A program made the position numbers and the translations under genes. The notes beneath the pieces were generated by a model. It did no database searches. It saw only the letters and a program-made list of their open reading frames with translations, and was not told where the DNA came from. Source: Ceratothoa steindachneri (lineage: Eukaryota; Arthropoda; Malacostraca; Isopoda; Cymothoidae). From it: 64,000 nt of DNA. The DNA lies in assembly GCA_963969495.1 (NCBI GenBank), contig OZ018321.1, forward strand, positions 121,609,129 to 121,673,128. The letters run 5' to 3'. The first letter of the stretch is position 1. Each line of letters opens with the position of its first letter. Of the stretch, positions 23,313-34,499 are shown piece after piece.

Positions 23313-26110
23313 TTGTTTTTTATGCTCTTAAGCACCAAGCCTTATCTTTATCTTCTTCTGTCTTCCATTACTGTCCTTCCTCTAGTGTTTGGTAAACCTG
23401 GGTATGTATTTGACCTTGCTGGGGGTCGCGGCTCACCCCAGTTAACCAGTTTTTTTCTCGCATGGGTCAACATTTTTCTAATTTCAATTTATATATTGTT
23501 CCTGTTACTTGTTTTTATTAAGTTCTTAAATATTCTTTTATTATTGTTAAGCATGTTGCTGTTGATACTTTCTGGTGACATTGAACTTAATTCTGGTTTG
23601 CGAAATCAGTTCCAGAATAGTCGATTATATAGCAATGTCTGCGTAAGAAAAAAAAAGACTTGGACGTAGCTGCCGATAAATTTGATATCCCCATTTGTTC
23701 TAAGACCCTCGTGTCTGATTTGCGTCATATTTCCGAATTGTTAATTCCAGTATTCAAAAAGCCTGTTTTGCTCAAGCTTAACGCCATCCCGAGAGCCCTT
23801 GAAATGGCTCTGTAATTTAAAGAGGGTTTCACTGCGTCTCAAAGGCCGTTATATGAATGTGGATGTCACGAAACACAGGCGGTTAAAGTCTCTGGTACGC
23901 TTTTAATCTTTATGTATTTGCCAGCTATAGGAACCCGGATTTGGATGAATCTATCTATGACTGTTTTGTTAATTAAAATAGCAGCAGTTTAACAGGCTGA
24001 ACCTAAGTCTTGCTTTATTTTCGTAGGTGATTATAATGTTCATCATAGTGAGTGGCTAAACTTAGTTACTGCTACAGATAAACATGGGGTAGCTGCTTTA
24101 ATTTTCTCAAATATTTCTGGCTGTGAGCAGCTGATTAATGAATCCACACATCAATCTGGCAACCGTCATGATCTTGTGTTTACAGATGTTACAGGTATTG
24201 TTACCTGTGGAGCAAATTCTCGAGTAGGGTCCTCTGATCATAGTTCGATTAAGATTAATGTTAATATTGATCAGGTTATTCCAGATGTTAACTTCTCTAG
24301 GAAAGTTTACCTTAAGTCTCGTGCCGATTAGAATGGTATTTTTCATGACCTTATGGGATTCAGTTAGAGGAATATTTATAGAAGCCAGAATATAATCCAA
24401 TGCTTATACGACGATCTTAGCTCAATTATAGAGAGGAGAATCCCTTCTAAACTCTTCATGTTTAGACTTAAGGATAAGCCATGGTTTAATGCTAAATGTA
24501 AGCTTGAATATTAAGCAAAGTAGGAAGCTTACCATTTATGGCGGAACAATAAATGTGAATACTTGTGGCATAATTTCACTGACCTTAGAAGACAAGCCTA
24601 GGTTATCTATGAGAGAGCTGGGAGAGCTTATAATGATGATGAAAAGGAGTTCCTGCTCTCCAGTAGTAGTAATCATAAGTGGTGGTTTACTCTTAGGTCA
24701 TCACTCATCGGAGTTGATTCTAGTATGTCCCCAGTCCTAAATGCTGACGAAAGTGCCATCTACTGCCCTAAAGTAAAGGCTAAACCTTTAGCTTACCTCT
24801 TTGATAGTAAGCAGTGGGGTGAATCTCTTTTATTTCCTCAGTCATCCTTTCCAGAACCTAAGTTGTGTTCAATGGCCTTCAGATCTATTGAGGTTAAAAC
24901 ATTGCTTTTGAAACTTGACACTTATGGTGGTATCGACCCTAATGGGATATTCCCCATTTTCTTGAAAAAGTCTGAGGATTTTATTGATCCAAATATTGCT
25001 ACAATTTTTCACAAGTTAGTTAGACTTGCTAGTTTTCCATCAGTGTTGAGGATGGGGAATATTGCAGCATTATCTAAAGAACTAAGTCCATCCTATCTCG
25101 TTCAAAATGTAGGCCAATATCAATTACCCCGGTCTTATCTAACGTATTTGAGAAACTGCGCTCTAAGCTCCTCTGTAGCTTTGCTGAAGATAATAATCTA
25201 CTACCAACATTACAGTTTGGTTTCGTAAGGGGCTTGGAACTTGTGATCTGCTCTTGTCTATCTATGCAAAGTGCTCTTGATGAAGGTGCAGAGGCACGCA
25301 TGTTAGGTTTAGATTTCAGTGCAGCCTTTGATCGTGTTAATCATAGAGCACTTATCTACATGTTATGATTATCAGGGATTGGTGGCTCTTTTCCTTAATA
25401 TTTTAAGTTAATTCATGCTTGGAAGAACCCAAAGGGTCTGTGTTGATGGCCAGTATAGTACTATTATAATTGTAATCTCAGGTGTCCCTCAGGGTAGCGT
25501 TCTTGGTCCCTTGCTATTTACTATTTATACAAGTGACATGTGTCATGGTTTGGAAAACAAACTGATTGCCTATGGTGATAAGGCAACTCTTTTGGCTGTT
25601 GTTCATTTTCCCAGCCTGAAGAATGCAGTAGCAGATTCCATGAATAGAGACATAGCAGGTATATATGAGTGGTGTAAGGTTTGAGGCATGAAGCTTAACC
25701 CTTCTGAAACCCAGAATATGATAGGTAGTCGGTCCAGAACACTTTCCTATGCATTTTGATCTACATATTGATGGAACACTTTTAAATACTAGTGACTATT
25801 TAAGATTTTGGGCGTTACTTTTGACAAGAAATTGACTTTTGTGAGGTAAATACGTAATATTGCGTCCTCTGTTTCCCAGATAGTTGGTATCTTGAGGAGA
25901 TGTATTAGAGTGTTTAGAAGACGAAGCTATTATAACTAAGTTTTTTAATTCTTTCCTTCTTCCTAGCTTGGAGTACTGCTCTGTGGTGTAGTCCTCAGGT
26001 GCGGATTCTCATCTTAAGCTAAACATATACAGACTATTGGTTCACTCAACAGATTTCTTCTTTGTCGGGTTGGGTTATCTCCTAAATGTCGCCTTCTGAA
26101 ACGTTCCGCC
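23313..26110 (+). pseudogene. Decayed LINE with 2A-like peptide, endonuclease and RT
   Basis: A hydrophobic leader (23.46-23.57 kb) runs into LSGDIELNSGL at 23,574-23,600, a degenerate 2A-type sequence (consensus DxExNPGP, here NSGL). Endonuclease traces follow: FVGDYNVHHSEWL, SGCEQLINESTHQSGN and VGSSDHSSI at about 24,020-24,250. The linker reads KDKPWFNAKC and TYGGIDPNGIFPIFLKK. RT traces are LGLDFSAAFDRVNH (about 25,303), GVPQGSVLGPLLFTIYTSDM (25,481) and IAYGDKATLL, where the catalytic YADD has become YGDK. Several stops and frame changes make it dead. The layout matches APE-type LINEs that I recall as common in crustaceans. Confidence 0.88.
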
Positions 26111-26299
26111 ATATTAGTGGTATCGGCGACATAAATATCTTAAAGAACACTCCCTCATGTCAGCGGCTCCTTGAATTCTTCAAACTTCTTTTGTCTTACC
26201 CAATCGTCACTTCCCTCAATCAAACCCCGGAAAAAAAACCTTGATCTCGTTTTCTCCCAATACTGAGTTCACCAATTCTGAAATGAACCCATCAAATGC

Positions 26300-28560
26300 T
26301 ATCTATTGCCACTTTATTATTCAATTCAATTTAATCTACATTCACAGACTAACCTCACCAATGCTCTTGTCACAGAGTCACACCACTCTAGACTCTTCTC
26401 GATTTACCTTGGGCTGATGTCTTGGGATCTCGACTTATTTCTCCCAAATAGCACCCTCTTCCCCTCCTCTTCTGATCTCAATTTACCCTTCTGCTCCCTT
26501 TTTCACTCACTTTTCTTCTGCATTGACACTCTTTCACTCCTTTATCCTTCCTCATCTCGCAGATCCCGTGCAGCATGTTTCACCTCACGCTGATTGAGGC
26601 CAAAAACACAAGAGAATGTGAGAAGTAGCTTCATTAGGCCTGCATCAGAGATAAGTGGATAAAACAAGCTGTTTGCGCCTATTCTCTTACAACTCCATCG
26701 CATACAGCCTAAGAGTGATCCTCCCGCAAGGTCCTACCCGTAAACTTTTCAAGAAATCAAAGAAAATCATTGTGCACTTTTCAATTTCCTCACTAGTGTC
26801 TAGTCTCTTGGTTTACCCAAAATTCCTTCTCTCCATTACCCCATACGCATTATATGCCTTTTTATCTGAAAAAGTATTTAATATTTACTTTGGTAACTCG
26901 TCTTCGTATGTCCCTTGTCATACTGTATTTCCCCTTTCTCCACCTCCTAATCTTAATTCCCTCACCACAGTCACCTATAAGGACTTTCCTCACTACTCAG
27001 CTTATTGAATTTCTTTTTCTCAGATTGACACTTTCCCACACATTCCCTCTGTTTAATTCCTAAACTTCTGCTACCAAACTTACTAGGAATCTTCAACGCT
27101 CCCTGTCGCTAGGCGTGGTGTCTCCTGAATTTAAACATGCTGCTGTTCGTCCAATCTTAAAGAAAAAAAATCGTGACCTTAATAATCCCCCAAACTATCG
27201 TCCTAGCAATCTTTCTTTCCGTTCCTATCCAAAGCTCTTGAGAAGGTAGTAGTACTTGCCCGCATCACTGAACAAATGTCATTCTCCAGCATTGGCGGAA
27301 CCTTCCAGTCCGGTATCAAGGCAGGTCATTGCTCTAAATAGGCTCTCCTACATGTGATTGAACGATTCTCCATCGAGGCCGAGACTGCAAGGCCATGAAT
27401 TATAGTGATTCTCGATCTCTCGGCAGCATTTGACACCGTTAATAAATCAGTTCTTCTCTACCACCTATTTGATTCCATTGTAGACTCTGGAACTGCTCTA
27501 AGCTGTTTTTTCTCTTATATGTCATCTAATACTCATTCAGCTCACATTAGGAGTGAGGTATCTCGGTCCACTGCTGTGTCCTGCCCTTGGCACTTTCCTC
27601 TTTCCTATTAATCTCATTCCTTTTTGTCTTCTTCTGCGGCGTCTAGGACTATTCTTCCATTTATATGATGATGACACGCAAATATTTCTCTCCTCCTCCT
27701 CGAACTATTCGCCCTGACCTTCACTAATTTTTTATCTGCATATAACACGATTACCGGATGGATATCAGATAAATTACTTAAACTCAACCAAGATAATCCA
27801 TAGGTTATTTGTTTGAGCATCTCAGCAGATGTGGCTCGCTGTAAAAATCTAGCCTTCTCTCTCATATTAGTTCGCTACCTGATTGCAGATTGCATTCTCT
27901 GACGACATTATAACCCTGGGCTACCTTTGACAGTTACCTAGATTTCAAGTCGCATGCTGATAATATCAACAAATCCTCTCTCTACTATCTTCGTAACTTC
28001 AATCTTATCCGATCTCATTTGACCGAAATAGTTCTGAGACAGCTATCTAGGCCTTTTTACTTCTCGCCTTGATTATTTAATGGTAAGTCTCTTTTCACTG
28101 GAGCCCTCAATACTACGATTCGTCGCCTATAACTTATCTAGAACTTTCCTGCTCGAGTTCTCATTTGTCGAAAACGGTTCATATTGTTACATGCCTGGTA
28201 GGTGAACTACAATGGCGGCCCGTTAGATTTCAAATTACTTTTAAAAACCTCTTTCTCTCATTTAAAATCCTAAACACCACAACTCCTACTTACCTGTTCT
28301 CCACAATGGCTGTGTCTAGATAACAAATAGCTATTTGCTCTGGAATTACATTCCTTATTTAGATTCCTCGTACTGCATGGGTGATCGTACTTTCTATTTA
28401 GTTGACTCATAACTGTGGAATTGCTCGGATGCTGTCATACGCTCCTCTTCCTCGCTTGCTGCTTCCACGCGGGCTTTGAAAACCTAACTTTTATCTCAGA
28501 CCTCTTCTTAATCGATGGATGGGTGCCCTAAGGAGGCTTCAAGGTCTTGTAAGGCGTAAT
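26300..28560 (+). pseudogene. Decayed L2/CR1-like LINE
   Basis: A pyrimidine-rich 5' part is followed by RT traces on the plus strand: NNPPNYRPSNLSF (about 27,183), VILDLSAAFDTVNKSVLL (27,402; motif A), VPQGTF-like residues by frameshift around 27,575, and LYDDDTQIFLSSSS (27,661; motif C YADDTQ-like). The C-terminal part keeps FKLLLKTSFSHLKS and MGDRTFYLVDS-LWN (about 28,230-28,430), a signature of L2/CR1 C-termini. Numerous stops and frameshifts make it inactive. The 3' end is near 28,560, where ATATTATTATATT may be the tail. Confidence 0.8.
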
Positions 28561-30670
28561 ATTATTATATTGCGACGTTTTTTTGAGATTGAGATAATGA
28601 AGTTGTCCAGATCAGGCACTCTATCTTTCAAGGTTCCAGAATCTAAGGGAGCAATTCTATTGTCTGATAAACAGAGATGATCAGCTATATTGCAGTAAGC
28701 ATCACATTCCATGACCTTCCATGGAAACGTCATAAGCACAATAGCTACTAAATCTTTATGGTGAGAACAACAAATACGAGGCTGATGGTACCCATGTCCT
28801 CTTTGTTAACATCGTGGTCAGTTGAGCCACTCCAGGTAATGTCATCTGTATGAATAACTACCTTTTGTTCTGCTGCAGCTGTAAAATAGTAAGGCATGTT
28901 TGGACAGTAGATGATAAATATCGCAATGGATAGAACTTTGTTCTTGTCTATGCTGCAGTCAGTTATTCCTCGCTGCTTGCTTCAGGGATCTTGGCTCAAA
29001 AACTTTGTAATAACGATGTATATGACATTTCGTCTCAGTCTTTTCGTCTTTGTAGAAGCTGATATACTCATCTTTATTCTCTCTTGATAACAGTCTGATG
29101 TTTTTTTACTTCCAGGATTTCATCTGGAGCTCTGATATCGAATATTCTGTGTATATCACCAGTATAAATGCTGCATTCTATCCTCCAGGGTTTCAGGAGG
29201 AGCTTCCTTGCGTTGTATTTGGTCATTGTCTTGATCCTAGCAATCTGAAAGAGTGGAAAAATAGTTTCGAGTGTTTAATACACAATGTTTTCAATCTTAG
29301 GCTTTTGTGTATTTACCGTAAATTCCAATGATTGAAGATATGCAGGAACGTCTGTCTGTTGGTGAGAAACTGGGAATCGCTGATAAAAGTTGAAGGGTAT
29401 CCTGCCAGGAAAGATTAATTGAGAGATATTTTTATATGGCCCGGTTGATACCTGCATATGGACGGTGCATGGGGATTCTGATATATCATCTCTACGTCTA
29501 CTGACCTCCTTCAGCCACTTGCTTAATGGCTTTTGAAGTTGTAACTTTTAGATGGTGTTCTAGATTCAGATTGAGTTTCTGATATTTACTAAAAATGATA
29601 AATAATTTTTATTTTATTATTATTTATTTCTTATTATTATTATTCTGTGTTTTTATTTAATATCTTTCTGATCTTTTATTTGCTACCTAATTTGTTTCTC
29701 TATCGAATTTAGATCAAAAGTTATACTCCAAAACATGTATTCAAGGCAGAAAATGTAAAGCTCCATGTGGCAATGCTTCACGACATCCTCATTCAAAATA
29801 GTTCTGATTTCCATCTTTTTCAACTCAAAAAGCATAGAAAAATATAGCGAAACCTGGTAATAGGAAAAAGTTGATCTTTGAGCAGGACTAACTTTACATG
29901 TGTTTGAAATTAAAGGTATAATGTGCTAATAAAATTCAAGGAGATATGTTCGTGTTATCCGGTTTTTGTTCAAAATTATTTGTTTGTGGTCGTGTTTTAG
30001 GGAGGGGAGACTGTTCTTCCTTTAAAATATCAGCGAAAAACAGTTGCTTTCGGGGAGTTTTCTAAGATTTTAAAACGCAGCCGTGGGCAGCGTTAATTCT
30101 ATGAGTAGGCTTCATGCTGTTACATCGATCGATATAAATATTAACATTAAAATATGCTGACTATGTATTCTTAGTATAATATAAAGGTGTCGTTTTAATT
30201 TACTGACTGTACACACTTATAATAAGGCTATAAAAATGGTAACACCTAGTCTGAAATTCTGTGGGCAAAGAATTCCAACTTTAAATCTACTGAAAATTGT
30301 ATGACAATATTCTCTGTTAATACTTCTAAATTCTACGTGTAATATTATTAGGGGACTTATCCGAAGATGTTCAACTTATTTCTAAACTTTTGCACTCAAA
30401 TTAAAATTCTTTTTCGAAGGTGAAATCGTTAGGGATCCTTCGCAAAGAATGACCTAACTTTCTAAAGCCTCTTTTTTAATTAGCCTTTTGCTGTCGGCAA
30501 ATTAGCATTAAACACAAGCTCACTTTGGGCAAAGAGACCTAGAGCATATGGGGGCGAAGAGTCCTTCTCTCATGTGCTTCCTTAGATCACTGTCCAGGGC
30601 ACGATTCTGTCTGGTTATTCATCTCATTGCACAAAATTCTTCCTTTCACATTATGCAGTTTGTCTTCTGA
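28560..30670. other. Unassigned, with weak coding-like stretches on the minus strand
   Basis: No element was recognised. Three minus-strand stretches look compositionally like old coding DNA: 28,539-28,739, about 28,785-28,875 (VVIHTDDITWSGSTDHDVN) and 29,275-29,457 (FYQRFPVSHQQTDVPAYLQ). They share no frame and no family was recognised. Confidence 0.35.
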
Positions 30671-30675
30671 CCCTG

Positions 30676-30677
<2 letters not shown>

Positions 30678-30762
<85 letters not shown>
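30678..30762. repeat. (TA)n microsatellite
   Basis: About 85 bp of TA repeats that stop exactly where the LTR-like terminus TGTCGTAGAAT begins. Confidence 0.98.
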
Positions 30763-30765
<3 letters not shown>

Positions 30766-31860
30766 CGTAGAATGGACTCCCGACGATATACCAAATATCA
30801 CTATTCGTTGAGGGAACTTCTTTAATTATCTTTAGAGTGCGTTAATGTCTGGCGGGCCGATATTATGTATCTTCGATATGCTTAAGAAGTGGAACTGAGC
30901 TCAAGGATAATAATATTGCTATCATTAATAAAATAGAGTTTTATAAATAATAACTATCAACAAACACAAGACGCAAAATATTGACATAAACAGAGGATGG
31001 AAAGGGTCGTGGGGCTCGGGCTAATCCGACGATTTAAAGGATTTAAAAAGGTAAAACAAATATAGAGTTAAAGAGATGGGATGGTTCGATAAACCATTTA
31101 AAGAACAGGATAGAATTGACAAAAGGGTTAAGTACTCAAAGGTTACGTTTGGCTTACGTAACTTTATACGAGTGGTGCAGTGGAAGCCGACGTGAAGGAA
31201 TTTTCGGTCCGCTGGCGAGTTCCAGCCGAAGGGGGAGGGGGGGGGGGATAAGATGATCCTGACGTGGCGTCTAGGGAATGAGAACCGTTTCTCGACGAAC
31301 GGCTTGAAGAACAATGGCTGTTCTACGTTGTTCTCTTCTGAACAATAGGGGGGTGAGAACCGCCTCTTGTCTACGAGCTCAAGAACAATGGCTGTTCTAA
31401 TGTTGTTCTCCTCTGAACAACGGGGGAAGGGTGAGAACCGTTTCTTGACGAAGGACTCGAAAGAACAATGGCTGTTCTACGTTGTTCTCTTCCTGAACAA
31501 CGAGGGGGAAACCTTAATGACTTGGCGTCACGAAAGGCTCGAACCTTTGGCACTCAAGGGATATTGTCCTCCTTCTGGACAAGTGATGGTGAATCTCGAG
31601 GTCGAGGTCCCTTGGCGCACAAAGGGAGAGAAGGTCGTGGTGATGTTTCGCGACGAAAATCTGGATCTCCAATCTGATCTTAGTGGTAAAGTTTCCATAT
31701 AAATAGCCAGGACACTCCCTTGGCGTGGGGGACAATGGAGTGGGAGCTTCGAGGGAATGCACAGCCAAGCCTGCGAACAATGCCTTATCTGCCCATAAGC
31801 CTAACTCAATATGGCGAGGTTAGCGTATGGGGCGAACGGGGGGGACGATAACCTCCTTGT
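30763..31860 (-). repeat. LTR-like repeat, reverse copy
   Basis: Begins with TGTCGTAGAAT, the reverse complement of the ATTCTACGACA that ends the LTR-like repeat at 54,480. Read in the minus direction it matches that copy in order: terminal motif, AT-rich block (GATATTAT.. and TTAAGAA-like segments), then a G-run and GC-rich repeats. A TATTTATATGG box read on the minus strand (around 31,697-31,707) could be its TATA element. No coding region is attached. The right boundary is uncertain. Confidence 0.5.
31280..31513. repeat. Three 75-79 bp tandem units rich in hairpins
   Basis: Units start GAGAACCG at 31,280, 31,355 and 31,433. Each holds AGAACA-ATGGC-TGTTCT, a 6-bp stem, followed by GTTGTTCTC..GAACAA, a second stem. 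The array lies in the GC-rich part of the reverse LTR-like copy. Confidence 0.9.
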
Positions 31861-31944
31861 TTAAACATTGACATCCGGTGGCTGCGATAAGGCGCCAAGC
31901 TTCGAATCGAAGATGCACGTGGGCAACATCGTGGTTTTGAATAA

Positions 31945-31988
31945 TATGTGATAGAAGTTGAAATTAACGCAGCTTCAACTCGTTCTAT

Positions 31989-31994
<6 letters not shown>
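31945..31994. other. 18-bp hairpin abutting a (TA)n array
   Basis: TATGTGATAGAAGTTGAA at 31,945-31,962 pairs with TTCAAC (31,974-31,979) and TTCTATCACATA (31,983-31,994), with a 3-nt bulge and an 11-nt loop. The (TA)n array starts at its right foot. Confidence 0.9.

Positions 31995-32054
<60 letters not shown>
31992..32054. repeat. (TA)n microsatellite
   Basis: About 62 bp of TA repeats directly following the hairpin at 31,945. Confidence 0.97.
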
Positions 32055-32055
<1 letters not shown>

Positions 32056-32059
32056 TAGG

Positions 32060-32725
32060 TCATATGTGTAAAAATGTGACTGTTTAAAATTTTAAACTAA
32101 ATTAAGATGGCAAAAACATAAATATACTTGTAATCAAAACCCTCAAATGCAGAAATTATCTGAGGAGGTACATCACATTGAACACTTCACCCAAGTTAAT
32201 GATAGCACTAAAACAGGCGACATCAACTGCTATACCACAAAGGAAATGAAGACCAAGGGAAGCCTTGAGTTGGGTTACTGTTATATAGAGAGCTAAAGAA
32301 ATGGTAAAAGAGTTACTTGGCATATCGGAAAAGTAGCTTACATAAACCTAAGAGTCTCTAAGCTTTGGATCCTCAAAATTTCCTAATTATACACACCGAT
32401 AGTGGCTAATATAAAAAAATTGATATATTTGAGAACGATATCAGGATAAATCTACACAAAAACAATGAGTCATACATGGGCGAGTTCTCACTGGGAGAAC
32501 AAGACGAATTGGGCTACAATCTATTTAAATTTACACTGATCCACTACCATAAATTAGTAATACTATGTTAAAAACGAAGCAGCAGCAAATTTGGATTAAG
32601 AGAAGCCCAAAGTATGAGTATACAATGTAATTGATTACTTTCTGGTAGGCCAAAAATTGCAGTTAAGAATTTCAACTCATTAATAGAATCAAAATCAGTG
32701 ACGGCAGGATGATCAGAAATAGGGT
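32060..32725. other. No gene recognised
   Basis: AT-rich DNA without motif, repeat match or convincing frame. It directly replaces the expected 3' half of the I-clade LINE that breaks off at about 32,730. Confidence 0.5.
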
Positions 32726-32729
32726 GATC

Positions 32730-34330
32730 AGATATAGTGGAACTTGCGGAAACCAAACTGTGCAAGAGAGAAGTAGACTCTGCTTTCCAGGAAAAAAGCT
32801 AATCTGACATTCACAATGTCTCCACTGCATAATCAGAAGGTTAGAGAGATTAGTCTGAAACCAGCCAGTTTAGAGTGATCTCTGCCGGTTTCCGAAAAGA
32901 AACCACAGTAGCGATTCGCCAGGAGTGAGTGGGGAAATCGTCTACCAAGATCCTGTTGAACAAACCTAACAGAAAGGCTAGGCATCACTCACCTAGGTGT
33001 CGAATCATGGCATACGGGACATTATCTGAACCAGAGCGGTGTCCGCTGAGAGCAGAGCGCAACTCACTCAATGGAAACCTGTCGTCGAAGATTTTTGCGC
33101 CTCTGAAGTAAAGTCCAGTCATTGGCCTTCTACGACAGTACGACTGCATTCCGCTAGCAATGAATGCTGGCGAAGCCGCATCCCTGCTAGAGAATGCAGA
33201 GAAAGCGATCGCGAAGGATTCCGCCATGGACACAGGATCCGGGATTGCGGTCCTATTCTTCTGGATAATGGGAGGGAAGGGGCTGCAAGAACCTGCCTCG
33301 AATCATCTTGACTCGCTTTCACACCTCTGCTAGAGGGGTCGTCCCGTTAGGTGAAGACCCCTATTCCCGCTAGAAAGAGCGGCTAGCGTGGTTCGAAGTA
33401 TACCGAAACCTCGCCCTAGCTTGACGAAATTCACCGACAGTGAAATTGTTCGGGTGACGTGTTTAACGCATATCAGCTTAACGCTTCTGTTCGAAGGCCG
33501 CCAGACATTCAGCTGACCCCCACAGAAGCTGACGGCGTGCAAAACGGCCAGAAGGTCTATGAATAGTAGTTAGGTTCGCGTCGATAAGGTTGCCGGATGA
33601 GAATTCAACGGCCTTATCCACCGAACTATACTCCTCGACTGACTCAGAGATATCAGTCATTTCCTGAAATTCAGACCACTGCGCCCATGCCAAGTACAAC
33701 CGCGGCGGGCTCTCCAGCGGCATCGGCCCAAAAAATGATATTTGACTGGGATAGTGATCACTACCATTAAGATCATCAAATACCCCACACCCCAAATCAG
33801 CCTGTTCATCCTGGGATCACAAAGATAGATAAAGTGATGCTAAAATTCGTTCACATTTAACACACTTATCTCCACTCGTCTTTCAATTCGGCAAAGACCT
33901 GATCACTTGGATTGATCGAGTACTCTCAACAGATGGGGTGGCTATCGTTCAGATCGCCAAGATCACCTCGGCAACTTTGCCATGACGCAACGGAATTCCC
34001 CTGCATCGAAGTTGGGTGCTGGTAGAATGTAAGCAGAAATGACAATATACTTCCTATCCAGGTGCATCTGCCCAGTTACGGGCTGAAAGGAGGCATTCAA
34101 AGCAATGAAAATGGCAGACATCATGCCAGGTGTAAATGGCGCATCTTCCTGCACGACCCCAATCATTTCGTGGTGGGATCTCAAATCACTGATACCCCGG
34201 TCGGGTGGGCAAGGGGCATGCACCCCTCATGGTCTAAGGCCAAACATAATTAATGAGCCTCCGAAGCTGCCCAGTTGTTTTCGAGTCCACGGCAATTCCA
34301 TTGAAGAAATATTCCTCTAGGCCAAGCTCG
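32730..34330 (-). pseudogene. I-clade LINE ORF2, 3' truncated
   Basis: Reads from right to left. The endonuclease start GIFLQWNCRGL lies near 34,310. FDAGEFRCVMAKLPR follows at about 33,970-34,020, then FDDLNGSDHYP near 33,770, then the linker and the first RT segment, LLNKPNRKA-like when read in the wrong strand. It is co-linear with the 62.3-63.9 kb element at both DNA and protein level. Homology stops around 32,730, inside the RT domain before YVDD, so the catalytic RT core, RNase H and 3' UTR are missing. Frameshifts are present throughout. Loss of the 3' end is unlike normal LINE 5' truncation and implies a later deletion or rearrangement. Confidence 0.85.
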
Positions 34331-34499
34331 GTGGAGTGCGGGGCTCTTGTTCGAAGAGAAGACCCTTGTTGTAATGGCCGTACGATTCCCTGAGTCAGAA
34401 CTCCGTGCGCTTTTGGCTGAACAATATGCTGAAGGCGCTGTTACCTTCGAGGAATTATCGAGGGAGATTGGACACGCCATTCGATTCTTTTTCTCCTAC

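Noticed and set aside
33039..33322. Plus-strand frames around 33.0-33.3 kb and 62.5-63.0 kb that resemble each other
   Set aside because: They are antisense shadows of the two homologous minus-strand I-clade LINE copies.
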